Positions 1-9,074 of a stretch of DNA of 43,268 nt are shown in pieces (position 1 is the stretch's first letter; each line of letters opens with the position of its first letter). The translations under genes and the position numbers were made by a program. The notes beneath the pieces are model-generated. The model made no database searches. It had not been told where the DNA came from and worked only from the letters and a program-made list of their open reading frames with translations. The stretch comes from Gammaproteobacteria bacterium (lineage in GTDB: Bacteria > Pseudomonadota > Gammaproteobacteria > SZUA-152), in contig JAKISS010000024.1 in NCBI GenBank assembly GCA_021648485.1, positions 1 to 43,268 on the forward strand. Reading direction: 5' to 3'.

Positions 1-279
1 AGTAGTAACCCTGTTCCTCTCAATGTGCAGTAAGGGCACCTCAAGTGTGAGCCGAAGTTTCACGCTTTTCAGAGGAGCGCGCGGATAGACAAGGGACATT
101 TTGTTCAGGGTATGGTGGTAGAGTTGACAACTTTTTTGCTGACGGTGAAAGCAAGTACAACGGGGAAGCCCTTTCGCGAGGGAAAACTTCATGCGGCGAG
201 AGATGCTGAGTAATCAGCATTCCTGCCGTGCCTGATTAACTGATGTGTCAGGTTCAACAATACAACGGATATTTTTATT
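1..279 (+). other. Structured leader/intergenic region upstream of ald
   Basis: No convincing gene is seen here. Several hairpins can be drawn. The first is an 8-bp stem at 43-50/60-67 followed by a few T's, a possible terminator of an upstream gene. A nested stem GAAG-CCCT/AGGG-CTTC lies at about 174-190. At 203-209/214-220 a perfect 7-bp stem is capped by a GTAA (GNRA-type) tetraloop and enclosed by CGGC 194-197 with GCCG 225-228. A final CCTGA/TCAGG hairpin at 231-235/248-252 ends 27 bases before the ald ATG. The density of stems suggests a folded 5' leader, but I do not recognise a known riboswitch class. Confidence 0.3.
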
Positions 280-1344
280 ATGATTATTGGTATACCACGC
301 GAAATCAGGGTATTGGAAGGCCGTATCGGACTGATCCCCGCAGCAGCCGGGCAACTGGTGACACAAGGCCATGAGGTGCTGGTGGAACAGGGTGCCGGTG
401 TGCTGAGCGGTTATTCCGATGATGCCTACCGGGCAGTGGGCGTGACGCTGGTGAAAGATGCTGTTGCGGTCTACGGTCAGGCGGATATGGTGGTTAAAGT
501 GAAAGAGCCGCAGCCGGAAGAGGTGGCAATGTTGCGCGAGGGGCAATTGTTGTTCTCGTATTTACATCTTGCTGCCGAGCCGGAGTTGATGCGGGGTTTG
601 CAAAAAAGCGGAGCCACCGCCGTGGCGTTTGAAACCGTGGAAACCGATCAGCATCAATTACCTTTGCTGGCTCCCATGAGTGATATTGCCGGACGGGTGG
701 CGGTACAGGTGGGCACGCATTTACTGCACCAGCCTCAAGGTGGTCGCGGTGTTTTGCTGGGTGGTGTGCCCGCAGCAGAGCGCGGCAGTGTGGTGATATT
801 GGGCGCGGGCGTGGCAGGCGGTAATGCCGCGTTGCTGGCGGCGGCCATGGGTGCGGAGGTGACGGTGTTTGATCTCAACCGTGACAAGCTGGCGCAAATG
901 CGGGCACTGGGTGACAACGTGACGGGCCTGCATCCTTACCCCGATGCGCTGCATGAGGCGGCGTTGAATGCTGATTTGTTGATTGGCGCGGTGCTGGTGA
1001 CGGGGGAGCGCGCGCCGCATCTGGTGAGTGCGGATACCGTAGCCGGGATGCGCGAAGGCAGTGTGATTATTGATATTTCCGTGGATCAGGGCGGCTGTAT
1101 CGAGACTACAAAGCCTACAGACTACAGCAATCCCACCTTTACAGTGGGCGGGGTGACTCACTTTGGTGTCACCAATATGCCTGGTGCGGTACCGCGCACG
1201 GCCTCGCAGGCGCTGTCGGCGGCGTTGATTCCCTATATTTCCCGTTTGGCGCAGACGGACTGGCAACAAAATCCGGCATTGGTACGTGGTATCAATGTAC
1301 AAAACGGAGAAGTAGTGCATCCAGCGCTGAAACAGGTAACATAA
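280..1344 (+). CDS. ald: Alanine dehydrogenase
   Basis: NAD-dependent L-alanine dehydrogenase, interconverting L-alanine and pyruvate plus ammonia in the cytoplasm. The 354-residue product has the family start MIIGIPREIR with substrate-contacting Arg15, the VKVKEP segment (Lys74/Lys76 region), YLHLA with His96, MSDIAGR near 133-139, the Rossmann loop GAGVAGG near 175-181 followed by VFDLN with the NAD-ribose Asp198, and DISVDQGG with catalytic Asp269. Length is close to the usual 360-375. The start at 280 matches the family N-terminus, although no clear Shine-Dalgarno site precedes it. It lies 22 bases upstream of ftsK, resembling the ald/lrp-ftsK neighbourhoods of other gammaproteobacteria. 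The leader may be structured and regulatory. Confidence 0.95.
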   Translation: MIIGIPREIRVLEGRIGLIPAAAGQLVTQGHEVLVEQGAGVLSGYSDDAYRAVGVTLVKDAVAVYGQADMVVKVKEPQPEEVAMLREGQLLFSYLHLAAEPELMRGLQKSGATAVAFETVETDQHQLPLLAPMSDIAGRVAVQVGTHLLHQPQGGRGVLLGGVPAAERGSVVILGAGVAGGNAALLAAAMGAEVTVFDLNRDKLAQMRALGDNVTGLHPYPDALHEAALNADLLIGAVLVTGERAPHLVSADTVAGMREGSVIIDISVDQGGCIETTKPTDYSNPTFTVGGVTHFGVTNMPGAVPRTASQALSAALIPYISRLAQTDWQQNPALVRGINVQNGEVVHPALKQVT

Positions 1345-1366
1345 CGCTTCCCGGATTTATCAGTGG

Positions 1367-3691
1367 ATGGCGATTGTGGCACATGTAAAAACATCGGTTT
1401 CAAAAGACAAACAGAAAAACGGCACACCCCTTGCGGCGCATATGATTCGTGGCCTGCGCGAAGGTGCGTTGATCATTTTTGGCACTACAGCCTTGTACCT
1501 GTTGGCCTCGCTGGGTACCTACGATGCGCAGGACCCCGGTTGGTCGCACAGCGAAACGGGCAATACCATCGTTAATGCGGGCGGTGTAGCGGGTGCGTGG
1601 TTCGCGGATATTTTCCTCTTTTTGTTCGGTTATCTCTCTTACCTGGTACCGGTGGGGGTGGCTTATCTGGGCTGGTTGCTGTTCACGGGGCGCAAGCAGC
1701 CGGAAGCGGCATTTGATTTGCGCCACGGTGCGTTGCGCATGGCGGGGTTTTTCCTCACTTTAGGTGCAGGCACGGGGCTGGCCGAACTGCATTTTGCTGA
1801 TTTCGCACATTTGCCGGTGGGCCCGGGCGGCGTGCTGGGCGATGTAGTGGGTTCGGGGCTGGTGAGTGTCGTTAACCCCTTGGGGGGCACGTTGTTTTTG
1901 CTGGCGTTGTTTCTTACGGGGGTGACTTTGTTGACCAGTCTGTCGTGGTTATGGTTGATGGATGTCATCGGGCGCACTACTTTGAATGTCATTGCCCGGG
2001 TGCGTGCAGGATTCCTCAATCTGCGTGATGAAATTGCCGGTCGTCGCGCACGCCAAAAACGCGAAGTCGCCATCAAAATTGATCAAAGCAAGGCCGCAGT
2101 GCGTAAGCCCTTGCGCATCGAGCCGGTGATTAAGCCGGTGGCCAAGGTGTCGGTGCGGGAAGAAAAAGAACGTCAGGTACCGCTGTTTGATATGCCCGTG
2201 GAAGGTGGTTTGCCTGCGTTGTCCCTGCTGGATCCGGCCGAGGTACGCAAGGCTGATGTGTCTACCTCGGCGCTGGAGGCTATCTCCCGGTTAGTGGAAT
2301 TGAAGCTGGCAGATTTCGGTGTGGAAGCGCAAGTGGTAGAAGTGCATCCAGGCCCGGTGGTGACACGTTACGAACTGGATCTTGCGCCGGGCCTCAAGGT
2401 GAGCAAAATCACGAATTTGGCCAAGGATCTGGCACGCTCATTATCGGCTATCAGCGTGCGTGTGGTGGAGGTGATTCCGGGTAAATCCACCATCGGTTTG
2501 GAATTACCCAATGAACATCGTGAAATTGTGCGCCTGTCGGAAATCATCAAATCCGAAGAATACGAAAAAGCCAATTCACCACTGACCCTGGCGCTGGGCG
2601 TGGATATCTCCGGCAAGGCCGTAGTGGCTGATCTGGCTAAAATGCCCCACCTGCTGGTGGCAGGTACCACCGGCTCGGGCAAATCCGTGGGCCTTAATGC
2701 CATGGTGCTGAGTGTGTTGTACAACGCTACGCCCGGTGAAGTGCGCATGATCATGATTGATCCCAAGATGCTGGAACTGTCGGTGTACGAAGGTATTCCA
2801 CACCTGTTGGCTCCCGTGGTGACTGACATGAAAGAGGCCGCCAATGCGCTGCGCTGGTGTGTGGCGGAAATGGAACGACGTTACAAACTCATGGCACACA
2901 TGGGTGTGCGTAATGTGGCTGGTTTCAATCGCAAGGTGAACGATGCCATCGAAGCCGGTGAACCGCTCAAAGATCCCTTTTTCAAACCCATCATGGAAGG
3001 TGATGAAAAATTCCTGGAAACCATGCCGCAGATCGTGATAGTGGTGGATGAGCTGGCCGACATGATGATGACCGTGGGCAAAAAGGTGGAAGAACTTATT
3101 GCCCGCCTCGCACAAAAAGCCCGTGCTGCCAGCGTGCACCTGATTCTGGCCACACAGCGTCCCTCGGTGGACGTGCTTACCGGGTTGATCAAAGCCAATA
3201 TTCCCACGCGCATGGCCTTTCAAGTGTCAGCCAAGGTAGACTCGCGCACTATTCTTGACCAAGGTGGTGCTGAGCAGTTGCTGGGTCATGGCGATATGCT
3301 TTATCTGCCACCGGGCACCAGTATTCCCACTCGTATACACGGTGCGTTTGTGTCAGATGCCGAAGTGCATCGTGTTGTGGCTGACTGGCGAAGCCGGGGT
3401 GAGCCCCAGTATATTGACGAAGTACTGGAAGGCCCGGCCGTCGGTACCGACATGGGCGGTATGCCGGGCGAAGGTGATGAGGATACTGAGATGGATGCCC
3501 TCTACGACGATGCCGTACGCATTGTCACGGAAACTCGTAAAGCCTCTATTTCCAGTGTGCAGCGTCGTTTGCGCATCGGTTATAACCGTGCTGCGCGCAT
3601 GGTGGAAGAAATGGAACGCACTGGTGTGGTAGGGCCGGTGCAAACAAACGGGTCGCGTGAAGTGATTGCGCCACCACCGCCTGCTGATTAA
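1367..3691 (+). CDS. ftsK: DNA translocase FtsK
   Basis: Septum-anchored ATP-driven DNA pump that clears chromosome termini and activates XerCD/dif recombination during division. The 774-residue product has four or so N-terminal membrane helices (about residues 30-200), a short basic and charged linker rather than the long Pro/Gln linker of E. coli, an alpha/beta motor with Walker A GTTGSGKS at about 433-440, Walker B-type IVVDELADMM near 560, LATQRPS, and a C-terminal winged-helix gamma domain (about 705-765, RRLRIGYNRAARMVEEME) that reads KOPS sites. The size resembles SpoIIIE/short FtsK proteins. The start is uncertain: ATG at 1367 lacks a strong ribosome site, and the first approximately 25 residues are low in conservation. 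Confidence 0.96.
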   Translation: MAIVAHVKTSVSKDKQKNGTPLAAHMIRGLREGALIIFGTTALYLLASLGTYDAQDPGWSHSETGNTIVNAGGVAGAWFADIFLFLFGYLSYLVPVGVAYLGWLLFTGRKQPEAAFDLRHGALRMAGFFLTLGAGTGLAELHFADFAHLPVGPGGVLGDVVGSGLVSVVNPLGGTLFLLALFLTGVTLLTSLSWLWLMDVIGRTTLNVIARVRAGFLNLRDEIAGRRARQKREVAIKIDQSKAAVRKPLRIEPVIKPVAKVSVREEKERQVPLFDMPVEGGLPALSLLDPAEVRKADVSTSALEAISRLVELKLADFGVEAQVVEVHPGPVVTRYELDLAPGLKVSKITNLAKDLARSLSAISVRVVEVIPGKSTIGLELPNEHREIVRLSEIIKSEEYEKANSPLTLALGVDISGKAVVADLAKMPHLLVAGTTGSGKSVGLNAMVLSVLYNATPGEVRMIMIDPKMLELSVYEGIPHLLAPVVTDMKEAANALRWCVAEMERRYKLMAHMGVRNVAGFNRKVNDAIEAGEPLKDPFFKPIMEGDEKFLETMPQIVIVVDELADMMMTVGKKVEELIARLAQKARAASVHLILATQRPSVDVLTGLIKANIPTRMAFQVSAKVDSRTILDQGGAEQLLGHGDMLYLPPGTSIPTRIHGAFVSDAEVHRVVADWRSRGEPQYIDEVLEGPAVGTDMGGMPGEGDEDTEMDALYDDAVRIVTETRKASISSVQRRLRIGYNRAARMVEEMERTGVVGPVQTNGSREVIAPPPPAD

Positions 3692-3725
3692 TTTTTAGCC
3701 AGTATCTTTCTGTTTTTATCAAAAA

Positions 3726-3750
3726 GACCCTGTCACCAGCCGGGTGACAG
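3726..3750 (-). terminator. Rho-independent terminator for the PEP-CTERM gene
   Basis: A perfect 8-bp stem (CTGTCACC 3730-3737 with GGTGACAG 3743-3750, loop of 5) lies between the convergent ftsK and PEP-CTERM genes. Read on the minus strand it is followed by GGGTCTTTTTG, a U-rich run, so it best terminates the minus-strand gene. On the + strand no good T-run follows, though it may work in both directions. Confidence 0.65.
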
Positions 3751-3777
3751 AGCCTTCTTGGTATGCTCTGTGGTTGT

Positions 3778-4491
3778 TTAGCCGTTATGATGCCGCCTGC
3801 TTAAAAATCCCAGCCCGAGAAGGCCGAGTCCCATCAGGGCGAGGGTGGCGGGTTCGGGTACACTGACAGGTCTGTCCGATACCTCGATAGATGAGGCGGC
3901 CACCTCGCCATTGTTACCTACTTCACCTAAATACATGAACAGGCCATCGGTGGAGATCCGTGAGGTCAGATTGAATGACAGAATACCGTTATCACCCATG
4001 CTGACAAAGCCATTGGCACCGGGTCCCGTGGTTGAATTGCCATCGAAATTACCCAATGTGGCAACAATATTATCGATATTCATGCCCCCGGCATCGGTAC
4101 CAAAGAGGCGGGAGTCCATCGGCGTGCGTTGGGTGCCAGGGGTAAAGAGGGTGCCGCTCGATGAGTAATCAAACAGACTGAAGCCGCTTAGACCCGCAAC
4201 ACAGGTAGCCGTGGTGCAGCTTATGTTGGATAAAATGATGGCATCCAGATCGAAGCCGCTGAATCGGCCTGGTGATCCCCCCAGTCTTGAACTGTTATCC
4301 ATGATGGTGATTGAGGCCAGGTCAAAAATGCCTGCCGAAGAAAAGTCGGCTCGATAGATGGCGGTTGCGGCCGGAGAGCCACCGACCAACCCCGTTAACG
4401 GTGTCAGGGAGATCGGAACAGCCTGGGTTGAAAAGGACCAGGTAATGGCAGTAAAGAGAAGGGACGATTGAATGAGATGTTTCATGTTCAT
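3778..4491 (-). CDS. PEP-CTERM sorting-domain protein
   Basis: Secreted protein of 237 residues carrying a C-terminal PEP-CTERM signal: VPEPATLALMGLGLLGLGFL followed by a basic tail RRHH, the tripartite motif/helix/Arg tag cut by an exosortase. The N-terminus is a signal peptide (MNMKHLIQSS... ending near STQA-VP). The middle is Gly/Ser/Asn-rich, threonine-rich and without a recognised enzymatic domain. I chose the start at 4491 because AGGAG (4499-4503 on the opposite strand) sits 7-8 bases upstream; an in-frame ATG at 4518 would bury this site in the coding region. Exosortase and exopolysaccharide genes are not in the window. It interrupts the usual ftsK-lolA order. Function unknown, presumed extracellular or matrix-associated. 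Confidence 0.88.
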   Translation of the reverse strand: MNMKHLIQSSLLFTAITWSFSTQAVPISLTPLTGLVGGSPAATAIYRADFSSAGIFDLASITIMDNSSRLGGSPGRFSGFDLDAIILSNISCTTATCVAGLSGFSLFDYSSSGTLFTPGTQRTPMDSRLFGTDAGGMNIDNIVATLGNFDGNSTTGPGANGFVSMGDNGILSFNLTSRISTDGLFMYLGEVGNNGEVAASSIEVSDRPVSVPEPATLALMGLGLLGLGFLSRRHHNG

Positions 4492-4640
4492 AGTGTTTCT
4501 CCTGTCCGTACTGTTCATAGGTTGTCATTGATTTTCTCAAACTCTGCTTCCGGTGGAGTTTTAAATTGAGGAAAGTGGTCTGAAAAAGCGGCACAATCAA
4601 TGTGCTCAACAAATGACTGCTCTTCCTTCTCCTAAAGAGC

Positions 4641-4656
4641 AGCAAGAAATGCTCCA
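4641..4656 (-). promoter_or_regulatory. Candidate sigma-54 promoter of the PEP-CTERM gene
   Basis: On the minus strand the sequence TGGAGCATTTCTTGCT has GG and GC separated by exactly 10 bases and a perfect TTGCT -12 element, close to the RpoN consensus TGGCAC-N5-TTGCW (two mismatches in the -24 box). The predicted transcript would begin about 140 bases before the start codon. RpoN with the PrsK/PrsR two-component pair is reported to drive PEP-CTERM genes in other bacteria, which supports the reading. No functional evidence is available here. Confidence 0.5.
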
Positions 4657-4719
4657 TAATAATATGTATGATGTTTATCAAGGGGTTATACTTTTTGTGC
4701 GATTGTTACTGCTGCTGTT

Positions 4720-4736
4720 TGTAAAGTTTTCCGACA
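4720..4736 (-). promoter_or_regulatory. Possible upstream activator site (TGT-N11-ACA dyad)
   Basis: TGTCGGAAAACTTTACA on the minus strand is a TGT...ACA partial dyad lying about 65 bases upstream of the candidate sigma-54 promoter, where an enhancer-binding protein such as PrsR could bind. It is supported only by position and symmetry. The rest of the 379-base gap between the PEP-CTERM gene and lolA (4492-4870) shows no convincing gene. Confidence 0.25.
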
Positions 4737-4870
4737 AATGGAAGCCGGAGGTTGGATTCATCAAATGTTCTGGGAATGTTGACCTAAAGGACAGGAGGCG
4801 CTGGAATGTGTAAGATGAATTCTTGTCTGACTATAAATATTAGTGATTACAATCTGTTGGGATTCTAAGC

Positions 4871-5539
4871 GTGCTCTCTTTCAAATTTTTATGTTTTTAC
4901 CGTGACGGCTTGATACGTCTATCTGTTGCTGGGCTATTGTTTGTTGGTGCGGTTTCGGCATTTGCCGGTTCTGCCACTGATCGCTTCAATGCTTTTTTTG
5001 CCACAAAAGGTGCCATGCGCGCTGATTTTGTACAAACAGTGCAGGGCGCAGCCTTTGTTCAGCCGGAAGAATCACGGGGTACGTTGTTGATGCAGCGCCC
5101 GGGAAAATTTCGCTGGGACTATCGGCTGCCCTATGAGCAGCAAATTATTGCCGATGGCAAGCAGCTGTGGATTTATGACGTGGATCTGGAGCAGGTTATC
5201 GTTAAACCGCTGGACAAGGCGCTGGGAGATACTCCGGCGTTATTGCTGAGTGGTGATGGTGGGGTGGAACAACGCTTTGATATCAAGGAATTGTCGGATC
5301 GAGGTGATGGTTTATTGTGGGTGCAGCTGTTACCTAAGCAGACCGATACCGGCTTTACCACCGTAAAACTCGGTTTTGACAAACAGCATCTGCGCAGCAT
5401 GGAGTTAGTGGACGGTTTTGAACAAGTCACAAAACTGATTTTTACAAATGTGGAGACCGGAATTAAGTTACCCGCCGATAGTTTCGATTTTGTGCCGCCT
5501 AAAGGTGTTGATGTCATCGGCGGAAAGGCAGAGGAATGA
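4871..5539 (+). CDS. lolA: Outer-membrane lipoprotein carrier protein LolA
   Basis: Periplasmic chaperone that takes lipoproteins released by LolCDE and delivers them to LolB. The 222-residue product has a signal peptide (hydrophobic [17 protein letters not shown], about 16-32), the early F...MRADFVQTV segment, and the LolA hallmark [16 protein letters not shown] with the conserved Arg, then the C-terminal strand [12 protein letters not shown]. The GTG start at 4871 has GGGA 9-10 bases upstream; a TTG at 4909 would give a shorter, more conventional leader. It lies directly ahead of rarA, as in E. coli ftsK-lolA-rarA, but here it is separated from ftsK by the PEP-CTERM insert. Confidence 0.93.
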   Translation: MLSFKFLCFYRDGLIRLSVAGLLFVGAVSAFAGSATDRFNAFFATKGAMRADFVQTVQGAAFVQPEESRGTLLMQRPGKFRWDYRLPYEQQIIADGKQLWIYDVDLEQVIVKPLDKALGDTPALLLSGDGGVEQRFDIKELSDRGDGLLWVQLLPKQTDTGFTTVKLGFDKQHLRSMELVDGFEQVTKLIFTNVETGIKLPADSFDFVPPKGVDVIGGKAEE

Positions 5540-5594
5540 TAAAGGAGAGGCGTACAATGTCTCCTTTTTCGCCACTTCCCACTTCCAGTTATTT

Positions 5595-6932
5595 ATGCAC
5601 GACCTCTTTTCCCAATCCGATGATCCGTTGAGTCACCCACTGGCTGACCGCATGCGTCCGCGTGAGTTGTCGGAATATTGCGGACAATCACACTTGTTAG
5701 CTGAGGGTAAACCGTTACGACTGGCTATTGAATCCGATAAGCTGCATTCCATGGTGTTTTGGGGGCCGCCAGGCACCGGAAAAACGACGCTGGCACGGAT
5801 GATTGCACGGCGTGCTGCGGCGGAGTTTATCAGTCTTTCGGCGGTGCTTTCGGGCGTGAAAGATATCCGTGTCGCTATCAGCATGGCACAACGTTTACGC
5901 AACGAACAGGGCCGGGCCACAGTGTTGTTTGTGGATGAAGTTCATCGTTTTAACAAATCGCAGCAGGATGCTTTTTTGCCCTTTGTGGAAGATGGCACGG
6001 TCACTTTTATCGGTGCCACCACAGAAAATCCCTCGTTTGAATTAAACAATGCATTGTTGTCACGGACACGGGTGTATGTACTCAAACCCCTGAGTGTCTC
6101 AGACATTTGTGACGTGGTTAATCGTGCGTTAGCGGACACAGAGCGTGGTCTGGGCAAGCGTCATTTACAAGTGGATGATGCGATGCGCGATTTGCTGGCG
6201 CAAGCCGCTGATGGTGATGCACGACGTGCGCTCAATTTATTGGAGATTGCCGCTGATTTGACCGAGCCTGATGAACAGGGTGAAGAACGTATCACACAAA
6301 CCCTGTTGACCGAAGTACTCGCAGGTGGCCTGCGGCGCTTCGATAAAGGTGGGGAAGCTTTTTATGACCAGATTTCTGCAATGCATAAATCCGTACGCGG
6401 CTCCAGTCCTGATGCCGCATTATATTGGATGACTCGTATGCTGGATGGTGGCTGTGACCCTTTGTATGTTGCGCGCCGTATTGTGCGCATGGCGTCGGAA
6501 GACATTGGCAATGCCGATCCGCGTGGTTTGCAGTTGGCACTTAATGCCTGGGATACACAGGAACGGCTGGGCAGCCCTGAAGGTGAGTTGGCGCTGGCAC
6601 AGGCCGTGGTGTATCTCGCCTGCGCACCCAAAAGCAATGCTGTGTATATGGCTTTCAATGCAGCCATGCGTGACGCTCGCAATGAAGGATCGCAGGAAGT
6701 GCCGTTGCACCTGCGTAACGCGCCGACAAAATTAATGAAAGAGCTGGATTATGGTAAGGAATATCGTTACTCCCATGATGAAGCCGATGGTTTTTCCGCA
6801 GGCGAGAAATACTTCCCGGAGGTTTTGGGGGAGAGGATATACTATCATCCTGTAGAGCGCGGGTTGGAAATAAAAATTAGTGAACGGCTGGGTTATTTAC
6901 GCAAGTTAAATCGAGAAGCAGCAGACGAATGA
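5595..6932 (+). CDS. rarA: Replication-associated recombination protein RarA (MgsA)
   Basis: AAA+ ATPase of the RarA/WRNIP1/Mgs1 family, related to clamp-loader subunits and acting at stalled replication forks. The chosen 445-residue form (E. coli 447) begins [22 protein letters not shown]. It has Walker [10 protein letters not shown], Walker [12 protein letters not shown], sensor 1 [12 protein letters not shown], sensor 2 in DGDARRALN, then the C-terminal tetramerisation region with VSVHKSVRGS-like ([17 protein letters not shown]) and the terminal YHPVERGLE...RL motif. An in-frame reading extends upstream to 5448 but would overlap lolA; the ATG at 5595 fits the family N-terminus. Confidence 0.96.
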   Translation: MHDLFSQSDDPLSHPLADRMRPRELSEYCGQSHLLAEGKPLRLAIESDKLHSMVFWGPPGTGKTTLARMIARRAAAEFISLSAVLSGVKDIRVAISMAQRLRNEQGRATVLFVDEVHRFNKSQQDAFLPFVEDGTVTFIGATTENPSFELNNALLSRTRVYVLKPLSVSDICDVVNRALADTERGLGKRHLQVDDAMRDLLAQAADGDARRALNLLEIAADLTEPDEQGEERITQTLLTEVLAGGLRRFDKGGEAFYDQISAMHKSVRGSSPDAALYWMTRMLDGGCDPLYVARRIVRMASEDIGNADPRGLQLALNAWDTQERLGSPEGELALAQAVVYLACAPKSNAVYMAFNAAMRDARNEGSQEVPLHLRNAPTKLMKELDYGKEYRYSHDEADGFSAGEKYFPEVLGERIYYHPVERGLEIKISERLGYLRKLNREAADE

Positions 6933-6966
6933 AATCAAACAGTAATATACAGGGAGTTTTACACCC

Positions 6967-7338
6967 GTGCAGGCGCTAGCAATTGCCACAGGTGGTGCGG
7001 TTGGCGCATTGCTGCGCTTCTGGATGTCTAACGGCATTTATACTTTGGTGGGCCGTACTTTTCCTTACGGGACGTTGGCGGTCAACGTGCTGGGCTCTTT
7101 GTTAATGGGGCTGTTATATGTCTTGCTGGTGGATAAGCTGGCGTTGGGGGCACACTGGCGAGCAGCATTGTTAGTGGGTTTATTAGGGGCTTTCACTACC
7201 TTCTCCACATTTTCTATCGAAACGCTTAATTTGATGGAGGAGGGTGAACCCATCAAAGCGTTATTGAATGTATTGCTCAGTGTCGTGTTGTGTCTCGGCG
7301 CTGCCTGGGTTGGCATACTGGCGGGGAGGTCGTTATGA
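6967..7338 (+). CDS. crcB: Fluoride ion channel CrcB/FluC
   Basis: Small dual-topology membrane channel that exports fluoride. The 123-residue product has four hydrophobic helices and family signatures: GGAVGALLRFW (11-21 region), GTLAVNVLGSLLMG with the conserved Asn, and GAFTTFSTFSIE with the Phe/Thr/Ser track. The start is GTG at 6967, with AGGGAG upstream at about 6951-6956. It overlaps the next gene by ATGA and forms a short unit with it, a combination commonly seen in proteobacteria. No fluoride riboswitch is apparent in the 34 bases before it. Confidence 0.95.
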   Translation: MQALAIATGGAVGALLRFWMSNGIYTLVGRTFPYGTLAVNVLGSLLMGLLYVLLVDKLALGAHWRAALLVGLLGAFTTFSTFSIETLNLMEEGEPIKALLNVLLSVVLCLGAAWVGILAGRSL

Positions 7339-7688
7339 CTAATGTTGAAATGACGGACATTGACGTTACGGTGGTGCGTGTTTACCTTACTGAAGCTGAA
7401 GCGCATTTGCAGACCTTGCTCAAACGGCTCAATGATTGGGGAAAGGTACGTGGTGTAACGGTGTTTCGTGGCATCGCCGGGTTTGGTAAGTCAGGGACTA
7501 TTCATTCCTCATCTTTAATGGATTTGTCGCTGGACCTGCCTGTAGTCATTGAATTTTTTGATGAACCGGACAAGGCCAGTGAAATGATTGATTATCTTTA
7601 CCAGGTGGTGGGGCCAGGACATATTGTGAGTTGGCCTGCAACACTGAATGTCGCTAAAAATGAAAATAATGACAAACAGACTATTTAA
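7335..7688 (+). CDS. DUF190 family protein (PII-like fold) linked to CrcB
   Basis: A 117-residue cytoplasmic protein of the DUF190 family, which is PII-like. It shows RVYLTEAEAH, the GVTVFRGIAGFGKSG loop and LPVVIEFFDEPDKASEMIDYL typical of the family. The ATG at 7335 overlaps the crcB stop (ATGA), implying translational coupling; reading further upstream would overlap crcB coding sequence. Its precise role in fluoride resistance or channel control is unknown. Confidence 0.88.
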   Translation: MTNVEMTDIDVTVVRVYLTEAEAHLQTLLKRLNDWGKVRGVTVFRGIAGFGKSGTIHSSSLMDLSLDLPVVIEFFDEPDKASEMIDYLYQVVGPGHIVSWPATLNVAKNENNDKQTI

Positions 7689-8987
<1,299 letters not shown>

Positions 8988-8994
8988 CCGTAAA

Positions 8995-9057
8995 GTGGGT
9001 ATTACCCACCAGAATCATTTGGCTCCAATATCATTGGTGGGCAATGCCCCGCCCTAC
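8995..9057 (+). repeat. REP-like palindrome pair between serS and cysG
   Basis: The serS-cysG gap holds two related palindromic units in opposite orientation: GTGGGTATTACCCACC at 8995-9010 and TGGTGGGCAATGCCCCGCC with CTAC at about 9035-9057. They are imperfect reverse complements. The composition (GGGCGGGG/CCCACC cores) is typical of extragenic palindromes. The first unit alone is a 6-bp hairpin and could stop or pause serS transcription. Confidence 0.5.
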
Positions 9058-9074
9058 TGTGTAAAAGGGTTTTC

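Noticed and set aside
1..279. Known riboswitch (glycine, TPP, cobalamin), RNase P RNA or group II intron end
   Set aside because: I compared remembered consensus features of each and found none of the diagnostic motifs, so only an unnamed structured leader is reported.
721..1320. 199-residue open frame on the minus strand inside ald
   Set aside because: It is antisense to a well-conserved enzyme, rich in Arg/His as expected from a reversed GC-biased frame, with no recognisable motif or ribosome site.
2576..3223. 215-residue minus-strand open frame inside ftsK
   Set aside because: Antisense shadow of the FtsK motor domain, His-rich and without family features.
4613..4813. Small + strand frame upstream of lolA
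   Set aside because: No ribosome site, odd composition, and it overlaps the candidate sigma-54 promoter and activator site; treated as non-coding.
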